Notes under the pieces: generated by a model
Seen by the model: only the letters and a program-made list of their open reading frames with translations
What the model was told of the DNA's origin: nothing
The model's database searches: none
Position numbers and translations under genes: made by a program
NCBI GenBank assembly: GCA_963532875.1
Contig: CAUSLO010000008.1
Location: 1-35,195 of the forward strand
DNA: 35,195 bases
Direction of reading: 5' to 3'
From: CAUTUX01 sp963532875
GTDB taxonomy: Bacteria > Bacillota > Clostridia > Christensenellales > CAG-917
Part shown: positions 8,285-17,561 of the stretch, piece by piece
Layout: every line of letters begins with the position of its first letter
Numbering within the stretch: the first letter of the stretch is position 1

Positions 8285-11200
8285 ATGTATAAAAAAGTTG
8301 ATACTGAGATTAAATTTGTTGATAGAGAAAAAGAAATTTTAAAATTTTGGAAAGAAAATAATATTTTTTTAAAGAGTGTTAAGAAAAACGAGGGTAGTAA
8401 AGAATTTAGTTTTTACGATGGTCCTCCAACGGCTAATGGGAAGCCACATATCGGTCATATTTTAACCAGAGTAATGAAGGATATAATTCCTAGATACAAG
8501 ACAATGAAAGGCTTTCATGTTTTAAGAAAAGCTGGATGGGACACTCATGGGCTTCCTGTTGAACTTGAAGTTGAAAAACAATTAGGAATAGATGGCAAGA
8601 ATGAAATTGAAAAATACGGCATTGAACCATTTATACAAAAATGTAAGGAATCTGTATGGAAATATAAAAGTGAATGGGAGGTTATGTCAGATCGAATTGG
8701 ATATTGGGCTGACATGAAAAATCCATACATAACTTATGACAATAACTATATTGAGTCAGTTTGGTGGGCAATAAGTGAAATGTCAAAGAAAGGTTTGTTA
8801 TATAAAGGGCACAAAATTGTGCCATATTGCCCAAGATGTGGAACTGCACTTTCATCACATGAGGTTGCACAAGGATATAAAGACGTTGAAGACACATCAA
8901 TTTTTGTTAAATTCAAAGTTAAAAATGAAGATAATACATATTTTGTTGCATGGACAACAACTCCTTGGACTTTACCAAGCAATGTCGCATTATGTATGAA
9001 TGCAAAAGAAAAATATTCAAAGATCAAGGTTAAAAACGAATTTTATATAGTGGCACACGAACTAATTTCTAATCTTTTTTCTGAAGATGAATATGAGTTA
9101 TTAGATACAAAATTTGGTAAAGAATATGAGTACACCGAATATGAACCTTTATTCACATATAAGCACGGAGCAAAAGAAAAGGGATATTATGTAACAAATG
9201 CAGAGTACGTTTCTTTAACTGATGGTACAGGTATTGTTCATATTGCACCTGCATTTGGAGAAGATGACTATCAAGTTGGTAAGAAATATGGATTGCCTTT
9301 TGTTCAACTAATTGACGTAGAAGGCAAGTTTATTGATGTAGCAACAGATTTAGTAGGTAAAAGTGCGAAGTCAGCAGATGAATATATAATAAAAAAACTC
9401 ATAAATGAAAATGTAATTTTAAAAACATTGAAAATTAAACATAGTTATCCTTTCTGTTGGAGATGTGATACACCTTTAATATATTACGCACGTAGTTCTT
9501 GGTTTATCGCCATGTCAAAATTAAAAAAGGAACTTTTAAAATCAAACGATTCAGTAAACTGGATGCCTGCCAATATAAAGCAAGGTAGAATGGGCAATTT
9601 CCTAGGAAATGTAATAGATTGGGGTATTTCAAGAGAAAGGTATTGGGGCACACCTTTACCAATTTGGGTTTGTAAAAAGTGTGGCAAAATTAAAGTTGTT
9701 GGATCTAAAAAAGAATTACTAGAATTATCGGGCAGAAACAAAGATATTGAATTGCATCGTCCATACATTGATAAACTTACATTTACCTGTGAGTGTGGAA
9801 GTAAAATGCATAGGACACCTGAAGTTCTTGATTGTTGGTTTGATAGCGGATCAATGCCTTTTGCACAATGGCATTATCCATTTGAAAATAAGGAGATATT
9901 TGAAAAAGTTTTTCCTGCAAATTTTATTTCTGAAGCAGTAGATCAGACTAGAGGATGGTTTTATACTTTACTAGCAGTTTCAACAGTATTGTTCAAAAAA
10001 TCTCCATTCAAAAATTGTGTTGTCTTAGGGCACGTAAATGACAAAAATGGAATTAAAATGTCAAAGCATAAAGGTAATGTTGTAGATCCGTGGACTGTTC
10101 TAGATAAGCAAGGAGCAGATGCAACAAGATGGTCTTTCTACACAGATTCCATGCCATGGTTGCCATCAAGATTTTCGCCAGAAAATGTTTCAGAATCCCA
10201 ACGTAAATTTTTAGGAACATTATGGAACACATATGCGTTCTATGTATTGTATGCAGATATAGATAAATTCGATCCTTCGAAATATAAATTTAATTATTCA
10301 AAAATTTCATTGCTTGATAAATGGATTATTTCTGAATTAAATACGCTAATCAAATTCGTTGATGAAGGATTAAATAATTACATGATTACTGAAACCGCAA
10401 GAAAAATAGAGGAGTTTGTAGACAAACTTTCAAACTGGTATGTAAGACGTTCAAGAGATAGATTTTGGGGTTCAACAATGGACGCTGATAAAGTTGCAGC
10501 ATATACAACAATGTACGAAGTGTTATCAAAATTAACAAAAGTGATAGCCCCTTATGTACCTTTTATGGCAGAAATGATATATCAAAACATTGAAAAGCCA
10601 TTTTTTGACTCTTCTGAGGAAAGTGTGCATCTTTGCGAATTTCCTAAATTTAATAAGAAATATATTAATGAAGATATAGAGAAAAATATGTCTTTAGTGT
10701 TGGATATCGTTGTATTGGCAAGGGCAGCAAGAAATAAAGTAAATATTAAAAATAGACAACCAATTTCATCATTGTACTATACAACTCAAAAGGAACTAAG
10801 TGATGATTTCTTGTATTTAGTTAAAGACGAAATTAATGTAAAAGAAGTTAAGATTAACGAAAAAACCTCTGAGTACGTAGAATTTGAGTTGAAGCCACAA
10901 TTAAAAACGCTAGGCCCAAAATACGGCAAATTATTAGGTGATATCAGAAATGAGCTTTCTTCTAATGCTTCAAAAATTATGAATTCAATTAATACAAATG
11001 GCAACTATTCATTTAAGGTTAATGAAACTAAAATTGAATTGAATAAAGAAGATTTATTAATTCAAATGCGTAACAAAGAAGGATTTGCATCAGAGTCATC
11101 ATCCGAGATGACAGTTGTATTAGATGTTCACTTGACTGATGAATTAATTGAGGAAGGTATTGAGAGAGAACTAGTTTCAAAAATTCAAAGTATGCGAAAA

Positions 11201-11392
11201 GAGGCAGGCTTTGAAGTTACAGATCATATTTATCTTTCATATACTGCAGTAGGAACAACATTAGAGATTCTAAAGAAACAAAAATTTATGAAAGAAATAT
11301 TATGTGATGAAATCAAAAGCAATATTTCAGGATTCACAAAAGAACTTGATGTATATGATGATAAAGTAACGGTTACTATAGCGAGAGTTTAA
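8285..11392 (+). CDS. ileS: Isoleucyl-tRNA synthetase, eukaryote-like (IleS2-type)
   Basis: This class I aminoacyl-tRNA synthetase charges tRNA-Ile. The 1035-aa length exceeds the roughly 920 aa of standard bacterial IleS and fits the eukaryote-like IleS2 group. The signature HIGH is at residues 55-58 and the KMSKS-equivalent is KMSKHKGN at 591-598. The editing (CP1) domain lies between them and contains the WTTTPWTLPSN segment. Cysteine pairs CPRC (182-185), CKKC (463-466) and CECG (502-505) look like zinc sites. The N-terminal run 'HILTRVMKDIIPRYKTMKG' and the H in KMSKH resemble IleS2 rather than IleS1. That group is known for low mupirocin sensitivity, so intrinsic tolerance is plausible but not shown. 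The start has a GAGAAG Shine-Dalgarno. The next gene begins directly after its stop. Confidence 0.96.
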   Translation: MYKKVDTEIKFVDREKEILKFWKENNIFLKSVKKNEGSKEFSFYDGPPTANGKPHIGHILTRVMKDIIPRYKTMKGFHVLRKAGWDTHGLPVELEVEKQLGIDGKNEIEKYGIEPFIQKCKESVWKYKSEWEVMSDRIGYWADMKNPYITYDNNYIESVWWAISEMSKKGLLYKGHKIVPYCPRCGTALSSHEVAQGYKDVEDTSIFVKFKVKNEDNTYFVAWTTTPWTLPSNVALCMNAKEKYSKIKVKNEFYIVAHELISNLFSEDEYELLDTKFGKEYEYTEYEPLFTYKHGAKEKGYYVTNAEYVSLTDGTGIVHIAPAFGEDDYQVGKKYGLPFVQLIDVEGKFIDVATDLVGKSAKSADEYIIKKLINENVILKTLKIKHSYPFCWRCDTPLIYYARSSWFIAMSKLKKELLKSNDSVNWMPANIKQGRMGNFLGNVIDWGISRERYWGTPLPIWVCKKCGKIKVVGSKKELLELSGRNKDIELHRPYIDKLTFTCECGSKMHRTPEVLDCWFDSGSMPFAQWHYPFENKEIFEKVFPANFISEAVDQTRGWFYTLLAVSTVLFKKSPFKNCVVLGHVNDKNGIKMSKHKGNVVDPWTVLDKQGADATRWSFYTDSMPWLPSRFSPENVSESQRKFLGTLWNTYAFYVLYADIDKFDPSKYKFNYSKISLLDKWIISELNTLIKFVDEGLNNYMITETARKIEEFVDKLSNWYVRRSRDRFWGSTMDADKVAAYTTMYEVLSKLTKVIAPYVPFMAEMIYQNIEKPFFDSSEESVHLCEFPKFNKKYINEDIEKNMSLVLDIVVLARAARNKVNIKNRQPISSLYYTTQKELSDDFLYLVKDEINVKEVKINEKTSEYVEFELKPQLKTLGPKYGKLLGDIRNELSSNASKIMNSINTNGNYSFKVNETKIELNKEDLLIQMRNKEGFASESSSEMTVVLDVHLTDELIEEGIERELVSKIQSMRKEAGFEVTDHIYLSYTAVGTTLEILKKQKFMKEILCDEIKSNISGFTKELDVYDDKVTVTIARV

Positions 11393-12241
11393 ATGTTAGT
11401 TGCAAATAATTGGTCAGAGTACGAAGTAATTAAAACAGGCAATATGGCTAAATTAGAGCGCTGGGCAGATTTTTATTTACTTAGACCTGATCCACAAATT
11501 ATTTGGAAGAGAGATGATAATTATTTCAGCAATGAAAAAATAGATGCTAAATATGTTCGCTCAAGTGATGGCGGTGGAAGATGGGAAGGGGAACATATTG
11601 ATGAGTTTTGTGTATCATATAAAAGTTGTAAGTTCAAATTAAAATTAATGGGGTTTAAACATACTGGGTTATTCCCTGAACAAGCTGTAAATTGGGATAG
11701 AATGGTTCAACTTATTAACTCGAGGAAAGAAAAAGTTAATATTCTAAATTTATTTGGATACACTGGTGCAGCGACAGTAATGTGTGCGAAAGCAGGAGCA
11801 AAAGTTTGTCACGTTGATGCTGCTAAAGCAATGGTGGAAAGAGCAAAAGAAAATGCCACTTTATCAAATGTACCTCCAGGAAATACGAGATATATTGTAG
11901 ATGATTGTTTTAAATTTTGTGAAAAGGAAATACGTAGAAATAATAAATATGATGGAATCATTTTAGATCCTCCAAGTTTTGGTAGAGGTCCAAACAATGA
12001 AAAATGGAAAATTGAAGACAGTATCTCTGATTTACTAGAAAGAGTTTCTCACTTGTTATCAGATAAGCCATTATTTGTGTGTTTAAATAGTTATACAACA
12101 GGGTTACAGCCAACAGTAATGAAAAATCTGTTGAAAATATATTTTAAAAATTGTGATGATGTTGAGGCAGATGAAATAGGGATTCCAACAAAGGAAGGTT
12201 TAGTTTTGCCTCAAGGGTGTACTGCGTTTGCAAGGTATTAA
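11393..12241 (+). CDS. Class I SAM-dependent methyltransferase (RlmI-like)
   Basis: This 282-aa Rossmann-fold methyltransferase has the SAM-binding motif NLFGYTGAATV at residues 119-129, the acidic ribose contact HVDAAKAM at 140-147 and the catalytic-type motif DPPSFGRG at 192-199. DPPSFG is characteristic of the RlmI/RlmK group of 23S rRNA cytosine-C5 methyltransferases. The protein lacks the N-terminal PUA domain of full-length RlmI and matches the shorter PF10672-like proteins. An RNA substrate is likely; the exact site is not assignable. The ATG follows the ileS stop with no gap, and no separate promoter is visible, so translation is probably coupled to ileS. Confidence 0.85.
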   Translation: MLVANNWSEYEVIKTGNMAKLERWADFYLLRPDPQIIWKRDDNYFSNEKIDAKYVRSSDGGGRWEGEHIDEFCVSYKSCKFKLKLMGFKHTGLFPEQAVNWDRMVQLINSRKEKVNILNLFGYTGAATVMCAKAGAKVCHVDAAKAMVERAKENATLSNVPPGNTRYIVDDCFKFCEKEIRRNNKYDGIILDPPSFGRGPNNEKWKIEDSISDLLERVSHLLSDKPLFVCLNSYTTGLQPTVMKNLLKIYFKNCDDVEADEIGIPTKEGLVLPQGCTAFARY

Positions 12242-12242
12242 G

Positions 12243-12956
12243 ATGGACTATAAGGATTTGAAAGTTTTATTTGAAGATAATCATATTATTGTTGTATACA
12301 AACCTGCCAACATACCAACTCAATCTGATATTTCAGGCGATAAAGATATGTGTACAATTGTTAAAGAATATTTGATTAATAAATACGATAAACAAGGTGA
12401 TGCATACTTGGGTATGATTCAGAGATTAGATAGACCAACAGCAGGTTTACTAATGTTTGCGAAGACTAGCAAAGCAGCAAAGAGATTAAATGAACAATTT
12501 AAAGAACACCAAATAACAAAAAAATATTTTGCTATAGTTAGAGGTAAACCTCCAATAAAAGAAGATAAATTAGTTTGTTATTTGAAAAAATATGAAAAAC
12601 AAAATATTGTAAAAGTTGTACCTCAATTAACAGAAGGGTCTAAGTATGCAGAGTTATCATATAAATTGATTACGTCTAACGACAAAACGTCTTTGCTATT
12701 GATTGATTTAGTAACTGGAAGATCTCATCAAATCAGGGTTCAACTTTCATCAAATTTTATGCCGATAATTGGGGATAATAAATACGGCGATAATACAAAT
12801 GTACAACTTGCATTGTTTGCATGTGAGTTAAAATTTATGCATCCTATTAGTGGAGAAAAACATACTTTTAGACTATATCCACCAGAAGAAGAACCATGGT
12901 TAGAATATAAAACGTATACTGATTCAGTGCTAGAAGTACTAATTAAAAATAGTTGA
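12243..12956 (+). CDS. RluA-family pseudouridine synthase
   Basis: This 237-aa enzyme converts uridine to pseudouridine in rRNA or tRNA. The catalytic motif is QRLDRPTAGLLMF at residues 60-72, with D63 the predicted nucleophile. The second conserved motif GRSHQIRVQLS is at 159-169, and the opening 'LFEDNHIIVVYKPANIPTQ' is typical of the family. There is no N-terminal S4 domain, as in the RluA/TruC-like short forms. I chose ATG 12243, which has AAGG 7 bases upstream and starts just after the methyltransferase stop. An in-frame TTG at 12228 would overlap that gene. It sits among RNA modification genes; the target base cannot be predicted. Confidence 0.9.
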   Translation: MDYKDLKVLFEDNHIIVVYKPANIPTQSDISGDKDMCTIVKEYLINKYDKQGDAYLGMIQRLDRPTAGLLMFAKTSKAAKRLNEQFKEHQITKKYFAIVRGKPPIKEDKLVCYLKKYEKQNIVKVVPQLTEGSKYAELSYKLITSNDKTSLLLIDLVTGRSHQIRVQLSSNFMPIIGDNKYGDNTNVQLALFACELKFMHPISGEKHTFRLYPPEEEPWLEYKTYTDSVLEVLIKNS

Positions 12957-12963
12957 GGAATAC

Positions 12964-14619
12964 ATGAAGTTAATAGACAAGACAATTGGACAGTTATTGA
13001 AAGACATTGCAATTGAGATTCCGAATAATATTGGGCTCGAGTACAATACCAGAGATTTATGTTTAACTTGGGAAGAATTAGATAAATTAACCGATAAAAT
13101 AGCAAAAGGCTTTATGAGTCTTGGTATTCAGAAAGGGGATAAGGTTGCGATTTGGGCAACTAATATTCCTGAGTGGTTTTACACTTTATATGCAACTGCT
13201 AAAATTGGTGCGGTTCTTGTAACGATTAATACAAACTATAAAGTTTTTGAATTAGAGTATTTGCTATCGCAATCAGATACAAAAGCATTAGTGTGTATGC
13301 AAGGGTTTAAAGATGCAAATTATGTTGAGATAATAAATGAATTGATCCCTCTAGTGGATTCAAAAGAAGAAATTAAATGCGATAGGTTGCCAGAATTAAA
13401 AAGAGTTATATTTGCAGGTGAAAATACGCCTCAAGGTATGATTAAATTTGATGACCTAATTGAGTTTGGAAAAGCAATTCCAAACGAAGAATATTTTGAA
13501 AGATTTAATTCAGTTAAAGCAGATGAAATTGTTAATATGCAATATACATCTGGAACAACTGGATTCCCCAAAGGAGTTATGTTATCACATAAAAATGTTG
13601 TAAATAATGGGAATACCATTGGTAAGGGTATGGCACTTACAAAAAAAGATAAACTTTGTATATGTGTTCCAATGTTTCATTGCTTTGGCTTAGTACTAGC
13701 GTTTCTTGCTTGTTTAACAAATAAAGCAACTATGGTTGCCGTTGAATATTACAATCCAGTTGTAGTCATGGAAACATTATCAAAGAAAAAATGTACAGCA
13801 GTTCATGGTGTTCCAACAATGTTTATAGGTATGCTTGAAAACAAAGCCTTTGATCAATTTGATTTCTCTCATCTAAGGACAGGAATTATGGCAGGCTCTC
13901 CTTGTCCAATTGAAATAATGAAGCAAGTAGTTGAAAGAATGAATATGAAAGATATAGTAATCGTATTTGGGCAAACCGAAGCATCTCCTGGATGTACTAT
14001 GACGACAACAAAAGATACAATTGAACAAAGAGTAACAACAGTTGGTAAAGCTTTCCCAAATGTAGAATGTAAGATTATAAATCCAGATACTGGAGAAGAG
14101 ATGCCTGACGGTGAGCCAGGTGAATTTGTTGCACGAGGATACAATATAATGCATGGATATTACAAAATGCCAGAAGCAACAAAAAATGTAATTGACAATC
14201 AAGGATGGTTGCATACAGGAGATTTGTGTATAAAAAATTCTGATGGGTATTATAAGGTTGTTGGAAGAATTAAAGACATGATAATTAGAGGTGGAGAGAA
14301 CATTTATCCTAAAGAAATTGAGGAGTTTTTATACACGGTTGATGGAGTTAGCGATGTCCAAGTTGTTGGAGTTCCAAGCGAAAGATATGGTGAAGAAGTA
14401 ATGGCTTTCATTATTTTAAAAAAAGACGTTTCATATACAGATGAAGATATTAAGAAATTAGTTAAGAAAAATATGGCAAGACATAAAGTACCTTCTTACG
14501 TTAAATTTTTAGATGAATTTCCAACGACAGCAAGTGGAAAAATTCAGAAGTTTAAACTAAGAGAAATTGGAATTAAATTATTGAGTTTGCAACACGCAGC
14601 AAATATTGAAACTGCATAG
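12964..14619 (+). CDS. AMP-dependent acyl-CoA synthetase (FadD-like ligase)
   Basis: This 551-aa ANL-superfamily enzyme activates a carboxylic acid to an acyl-adenylate and transfers it to CoA. The AMP-binding P-loop YTSGTTGFPKG is at residues 194-204. FGQTEASP, HTGDL and GRIKDMIIRGGENIYP follow in the expected order, and the C-terminal catalytic lysine is K526 in SGKIQK. All core motifs are intact. It resembles medium/long-chain fatty acyl-CoA synthetases and also acid ligases of unclear chain length, so the substrate remains open. The ATG has a GAGGA Shine-Dalgarno. It is preceded by the pseudouridine synthase (7-base gap) and followed by a TIM-barrel protein (8-base gap), which suggests one transcript. 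Confidence 0.9.
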   Translation: MKLIDKTIGQLLKDIAIEIPNNIGLEYNTRDLCLTWEELDKLTDKIAKGFMSLGIQKGDKVAIWATNIPEWFYTLYATAKIGAVLVTINTNYKVFELEYLLSQSDTKALVCMQGFKDANYVEIINELIPLVDSKEEIKCDRLPELKRVIFAGENTPQGMIKFDDLIEFGKAIPNEEYFERFNSVKADEIVNMQYTSGTTGFPKGVMLSHKNVVNNGNTIGKGMALTKKDKLCICVPMFHCFGLVLAFLACLTNKATMVAVEYYNPVVVMETLSKKKCTAVHGVPTMFIGMLENKAFDQFDFSHLRTGIMAGSPCPIEIMKQVVERMNMKDIVIVFGQTEASPGCTMTTTKDTIEQRVTTVGKAFPNVECKIINPDTGEEMPDGEPGEFVARGYNIMHGYYKMPEATKNVIDNQGWLHTGDLCIKNSDGYYKVVGRIKDMIIRGGENIYPKEIEEFLYTVDGVSDVQVVGVPSERYGEEVMAFIILKKDVSYTDEDIKKLVKKNMARHKVPSYVKFLDEFPTTASGKIQKFKLREIGIKLLSLQHAANIETA

Positions 14620-14627
14620 GAGTTAAA

Positions 14628-15422
14628 ATGAAAAGACTTTGTTTTTCAACAATTGGTTCGCCAGATTGGGCTTTAAAAGATATAGTTTCTACCGCAAAGG
14701 ATTTAGGGTATGAAGGAATCGAAGTTAGATCAATATCAAACGAAACATATGCTCCACAGATGAAGGAATTTAATCAAAACATAAATAAGACAATTGATTT
14801 ATTAAACGAATCCAAAATACAAATTGCTATGTTATCTTCTGATGTTGCTTTTGCAAATTATCAAGACACAACGGCATTAAAGCGTGCAGAGGAATATTTG
14901 AAATTAGCGGACAAGTTACAAGTTCCATTTGTTCGAGTCATGTCTACAAATAAGCCATATTACGATGGTGGAGATTTAGATTTATGCATAAAGCAATATA
15001 AAGAAATTGTTAATCAAGCAAACGATACTAATGTAAAAATTTTGATGGAAACAAATGGGCTTTTCGTAGATACTAAAAAACTTTCTTTAATGCTAGATGA
15101 AGTAACTGGAAATTCTGGAGCGTTATGGGATACACATCATCCATATAGATTTAATGATGAGCAAATTTCACTTTCTATTAAAAACTTAGGTTCTAAAATA
15201 AAGTATGTGCACTTAAAAGATAGTGTAATCAGTAAGGGTAAAGTTAAATATAAAATTTTCGGAACAGGGGACATGCCACTAAAAAACATAGTATCGCTTT
15301 TGAGAGAGAATAATTATGATGGATACTATACACTGGAGTGGGTTAAACTTTGGGATGACTCATTAGAAGAAGCAGGAATCGTATTTGCTCAGTACGCTCA
15401 ATATATGAATAGGTTACCTTAA
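14628..15422 (+). CDS. Sugar phosphate isomerase/epimerase (xylose isomerase-like TIM barrel)
   Basis: The 264-aa protein has the AP-endonuclease-2/xylose-isomerase-like TIM-barrel pattern. It opens with 'LGYEGIEVRS', has a likely metal-binding glutamate in 'KILMETNGLF', a histidine pair in 'LWDTHHPYRF', 'IKYVHLKDS' and a C-terminal glutamate in 'YYTLEWVKLW'. These positions match the metal ligands of the family. Members isomerise or epimerise sugars and related polyols; the substrate here is unknown. It has an AGGAG Shine-Dalgarno. Its last 9 bases overlap the end of the convergent tmcAL gene, so the two mRNAs overlap at their 3' ends, with no terminator visible on either strand. Confidence 0.85.
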   Translation: MKRLCFSTIGSPDWALKDIVSTAKDLGYEGIEVRSISNETYAPQMKEFNQNINKTIDLLNESKIQIAMLSSDVAFANYQDTTALKRAEEYLKLADKLQVPFVRVMSTNKPYYDGGDLDLCIKQYKEIVNQANDTNVKILMETNGLFVDTKKLSLMLDEVTGNSGALWDTHHPYRFNDEQISLSIKNLGSKIKYVHLKDSVISKGKVKYKIFGTGDMPLKNIVSLLRENNYDGYYTLEWVKLWDDSLEEAGIVFAQYAQYMNRLP

Positions 15423-16508
15423 TAAGGTATCCAAAAAAACATCTGCACGATGATCAATATCAATTAACTCTTTATATTCGTCTATAGCATTATCACTTTC
15501 TTTATATAAAAAATTACAAGAACCTCTTGAGCAAAAAGAAAGGATATCATTCTTTTTTTCATCATTGATTCCTAAAACAGTTGTATAGGGCGGTAAGTAA
15601 TTAATTAATTGTAGGCTTGTCTTTTTAATTCCTAGGTTTATAGATAGAAGTATTCGTTTTAAATTTGATAAAGTTATCCTTCTCGATGTTAAACTGTAGT
15701 ATTCCGAAATGTTATTAAACCGTTGTTTTTTTATTTTATTTTCAAAGCCTTCAGTTAAATTAAGATACTCACTAATTTCACTTGCATTCTTTGAATTTAA
15801 ATTAAATATTGACAATCTTTCAAAAGTGCTAAAATCAAATTTTTTAGTAATGTTTACAAAACTTGGGACATGTGACGAAAAGTCGTTTGACTCAGACATA
15901 AGTTTTCTTATGTAAGTTGACGATTGAAACTCATTTTGTCTACGTATAGGATAGTAGTTAATATATGGATTAATAGAGTTGATTGCAGATATATATTCTA
16001 AACTGAGAATGTTATTTGGCGACCAAAAATTATGATCTATCGAGTCAATAGCAAATTCACATGATTTACCATATGAAAAACCTTTTGCAAGATTCCTTTT
16101 AATTTTTAAGTTTGTTTCTTCATCTTTCAACATTTTATAAACAGTTTCTAATTCTTGTACAGATTTACTTTCAGACCCAAAGACTAGAGTAAAATTATTG
16201 AAAATTGAATTTAAAATTCTAACTGCTCCAAAAGCAAACGTTTTTGCATTTGAGAGAGAGTAAATAGTCGGCAATTCAATAACTAAGTCAACCCCGGCAC
16301 TTATTGCCCAGTTTGCACGCTGATGTTTTTTTGCTACACAGATATCCCCATGTTGAGTAACAGAACCACTCATAATAACAACTAGAAATTTTGGATTTAA
16401 TTCTTCTTTAATTTTCTGTATTTGATAAAAATGTCCTAGGTGAAAAGGATTAAATTCTGCAATTATGCAGACAATGTTATTATTGTCTACTTTGTTGATA
16501 TTTTTCAT
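15414..16508 (-). CDS. tmcAL: tRNA(Met) cytidine acetate ligase TmcAL
   Basis: TmcAL uses acetate and ATP to form N4-acetylcytidine at the wobble position of elongator tRNA-Met. The 364-aa protein has the nucleotidylyltransferase-like motif AEFNPFHLGH at residues 17-26 and 'MSGSVTQHGD' at 46-55, where relatives often have MSGNFVQRG. 'AGVDLVIELP' at 71-80 is also conserved. The ATG lacks a Shine-Dalgarno, and the best -10 is only about 10 bases upstream, so the mRNA may be nearly leaderless. It is convergent with the isomerase gene and divergent from pta-ackA. The neighbourhood is fitting in that AckA/Pta produce acetate, the substrate of TmcAL, although this link is inference. Confidence 0.92.
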   Translation of the reverse strand: MKNINKVDNNNIVCIIAEFNPFHLGHFYQIQKIKEELNPKFLVVIMSGSVTQHGDICVAKKHQRANWAISAGVDLVIELPTIYSLSNAKTFAFGAVRILNSIFNNFTLVFGSESKSVQELETVYKMLKDEETNLKIKRNLAKGFSYGKSCEFAIDSIDHNFWSPNNILSLEYISAINSINPYINYYPIRRQNEFQSSTYIRKLMSESNDFSSHVPSFVNITKKFDFSTFERLSIFNLNSKNASEISEYLNLTEGFENKIKKQRFNNISEYYSLTSRRITLSNLKRILLSINLGIKKTSLQLINYLPPYTTVLGINDEKKNDILSFCSRGSCNFLYKESDNAIDEYKELIDIDHRADVFLDTLLR

Positions 16509-16523
16509 ATTTACAAATATAAT
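16495..16523 (+). promoter_or_regulatory. Promoter of pta-ackA
   Basis: TTGATA (16495-16500), a 17-base spacer and a perfect TATAAT (16518-16523) predict a start near 16530 and a leader of about 33 bases ending in a GGAGG Shine-Dalgarno. The -35 lies inside the first codons of the divergent tmcAL gene. Confidence 0.75.
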
Positions 16524-16524
16524 A
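16516..16524 (-). promoter_or_regulatory. Candidate minus-strand -10 for tmcAL, overlapping the pta -10
   Basis: On the minus strand TATTAT (16524-16519) or TATATT (16521-16516) overlaps the pta TATAAT. Either would start transcription 0-4 bases before the tmcAL ATG (16508). No good -35 is visible, so the minus-strand promoter is tentative. Confidence 0.35.
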
Positions 16525-16562
16525 GTAAAATATATTGAAAAAAACTATCTGACGGAGGAAAA

Positions 16563-17558
16563 ATGGACTTTTTAAAGGATATTCTTGAAAGATCAAAGAA
16601 ACTTAATAAAAAAATAGCTTTGCCAGAAACTCAAGATGAGAGAGTTATCTTTGCGACCGAATACTTATCAAAAAATAAGATATGTAAAGTTGTTTTAATT
16701 GGTAATGAAGAAGAAATTCGATTAAATTTCGCAAAATATAAACTTAGTGGTGTGGAATTTGTAGACCCTAAAACATCTGAAAATAAAGGAAAGTATATTG
16801 ACTTGCTTTTTGAGTTGAGAAAAGCCAAAGGGGCGACAATCGAATGGGCTAGAAATACTGTTGTAGAAGATAAGTTGTCATTTGCTTGTCTTGCATTGAA
16901 GTCTGGTGATGTTGACGGAGTTGTTGCAGGAGCCGTTTTATCATCTGCGGCAGTTTCCAGAGCGGCATTTCAAATAGTTAAAGCAAAGCCAGGAATAAAT
17001 AGTGTTTCATCATGTTTTGTAATGGTTCCACCTAAAAACAGTACTGCCGTATCAGACGATGCAGTTATATTCTCGGATTGTGGTGTAATCCCATATCCAA
17101 CAAAAGAACAATTAGTAGATATTGTTTTTGCCGCAAAAGAAAGTTGTGAGAAAATAATTAGAACACAACCCAAAATCGCTATGTTATCTTTTTCAACAAA
17201 AGGCAGTGCGAAGCATCCATCTGTAGATTTAGTTCAAGATGCATACAAAGCGGTTATTGAAAAAGATCCAACTATATTAGTTGATGGCGAATTGCAGTTT
17301 GATGCAGCTATCGTTGAAAGTGTTGCAAAACAAAAAGCAAAGGATAGTATAGTTGCTGGACATGCAAATGTATTTGTTTTCCCTAATCTTGATGCTGGTA
17401 ATATCGGATATAAAATTGCACAGAGATTAGGTAATTTTGTTGCATTAGGACCTTTAATGCAAGGGCTAAGTAAACCAATAAACGATTTGTCTCGTGGTTG
17501 TAACTATATGGACATTGTATATGTTAGTGCAATCACTTGTTTACAATCACAGGAGTAA
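16563..17558 (+). CDS. pta: Phosphate acetyltransferase
   Basis: Pta interconverts acetyl-CoA and acetyl phosphate. The 331-aa length is that of the single-domain clostridial/Bacillus type, without the N-terminal regulatory domain of the E. coli enzyme. Family segments include 'IALPETQDERV' near the N-terminus, 'SGDVDGVVAGAVLSSAAVSRAAFQ' in the middle (about residues 117-140), and 'NVFVFPNLDAGNIGYKIAQRL' plus 'GLSKPINDLSRG' near the C-terminus. The start has a GGAGG Shine-Dalgarno. ackA follows with a 3-base gap, and its Shine-Dalgarno overlaps the pta stop, so the two are co-transcribed. Together they give ATP by substrate-level phosphorylation, as expected in a fermenter. Confidence 0.96.
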   Translation: MDFLKDILERSKKLNKKIALPETQDERVIFATEYLSKNKICKVVLIGNEEEIRLNFAKYKLSGVEFVDPKTSENKGKYIDLLFELRKAKGATIEWARNTVVEDKLSFACLALKSGDVDGVVAGAVLSSAAVSRAAFQIVKAKPGINSVSSCFVMVPPKNSTAVSDDAVIFSDCGVIPYPTKEQLVDIVFAAKESCEKIIRTQPKIAMLSFSTKGSAKHPSVDLVQDAYKAVIEKDPTILVDGELQFDAAIVESVAKQKAKDSIVAGHANVFVFPNLDAGNIGYKIAQRLGNFVALGPLMQGLSKPINDLSRGCNYMDIVYVSAITCLQSQE

Positions 17559-17561
17559 AAA

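Noticed and set aside
12228..12242. TTG start for the pseudouridine synthase
   Set aside because: ATG 12243 has better spacing to AAGG and does not overlap the upstream gene.
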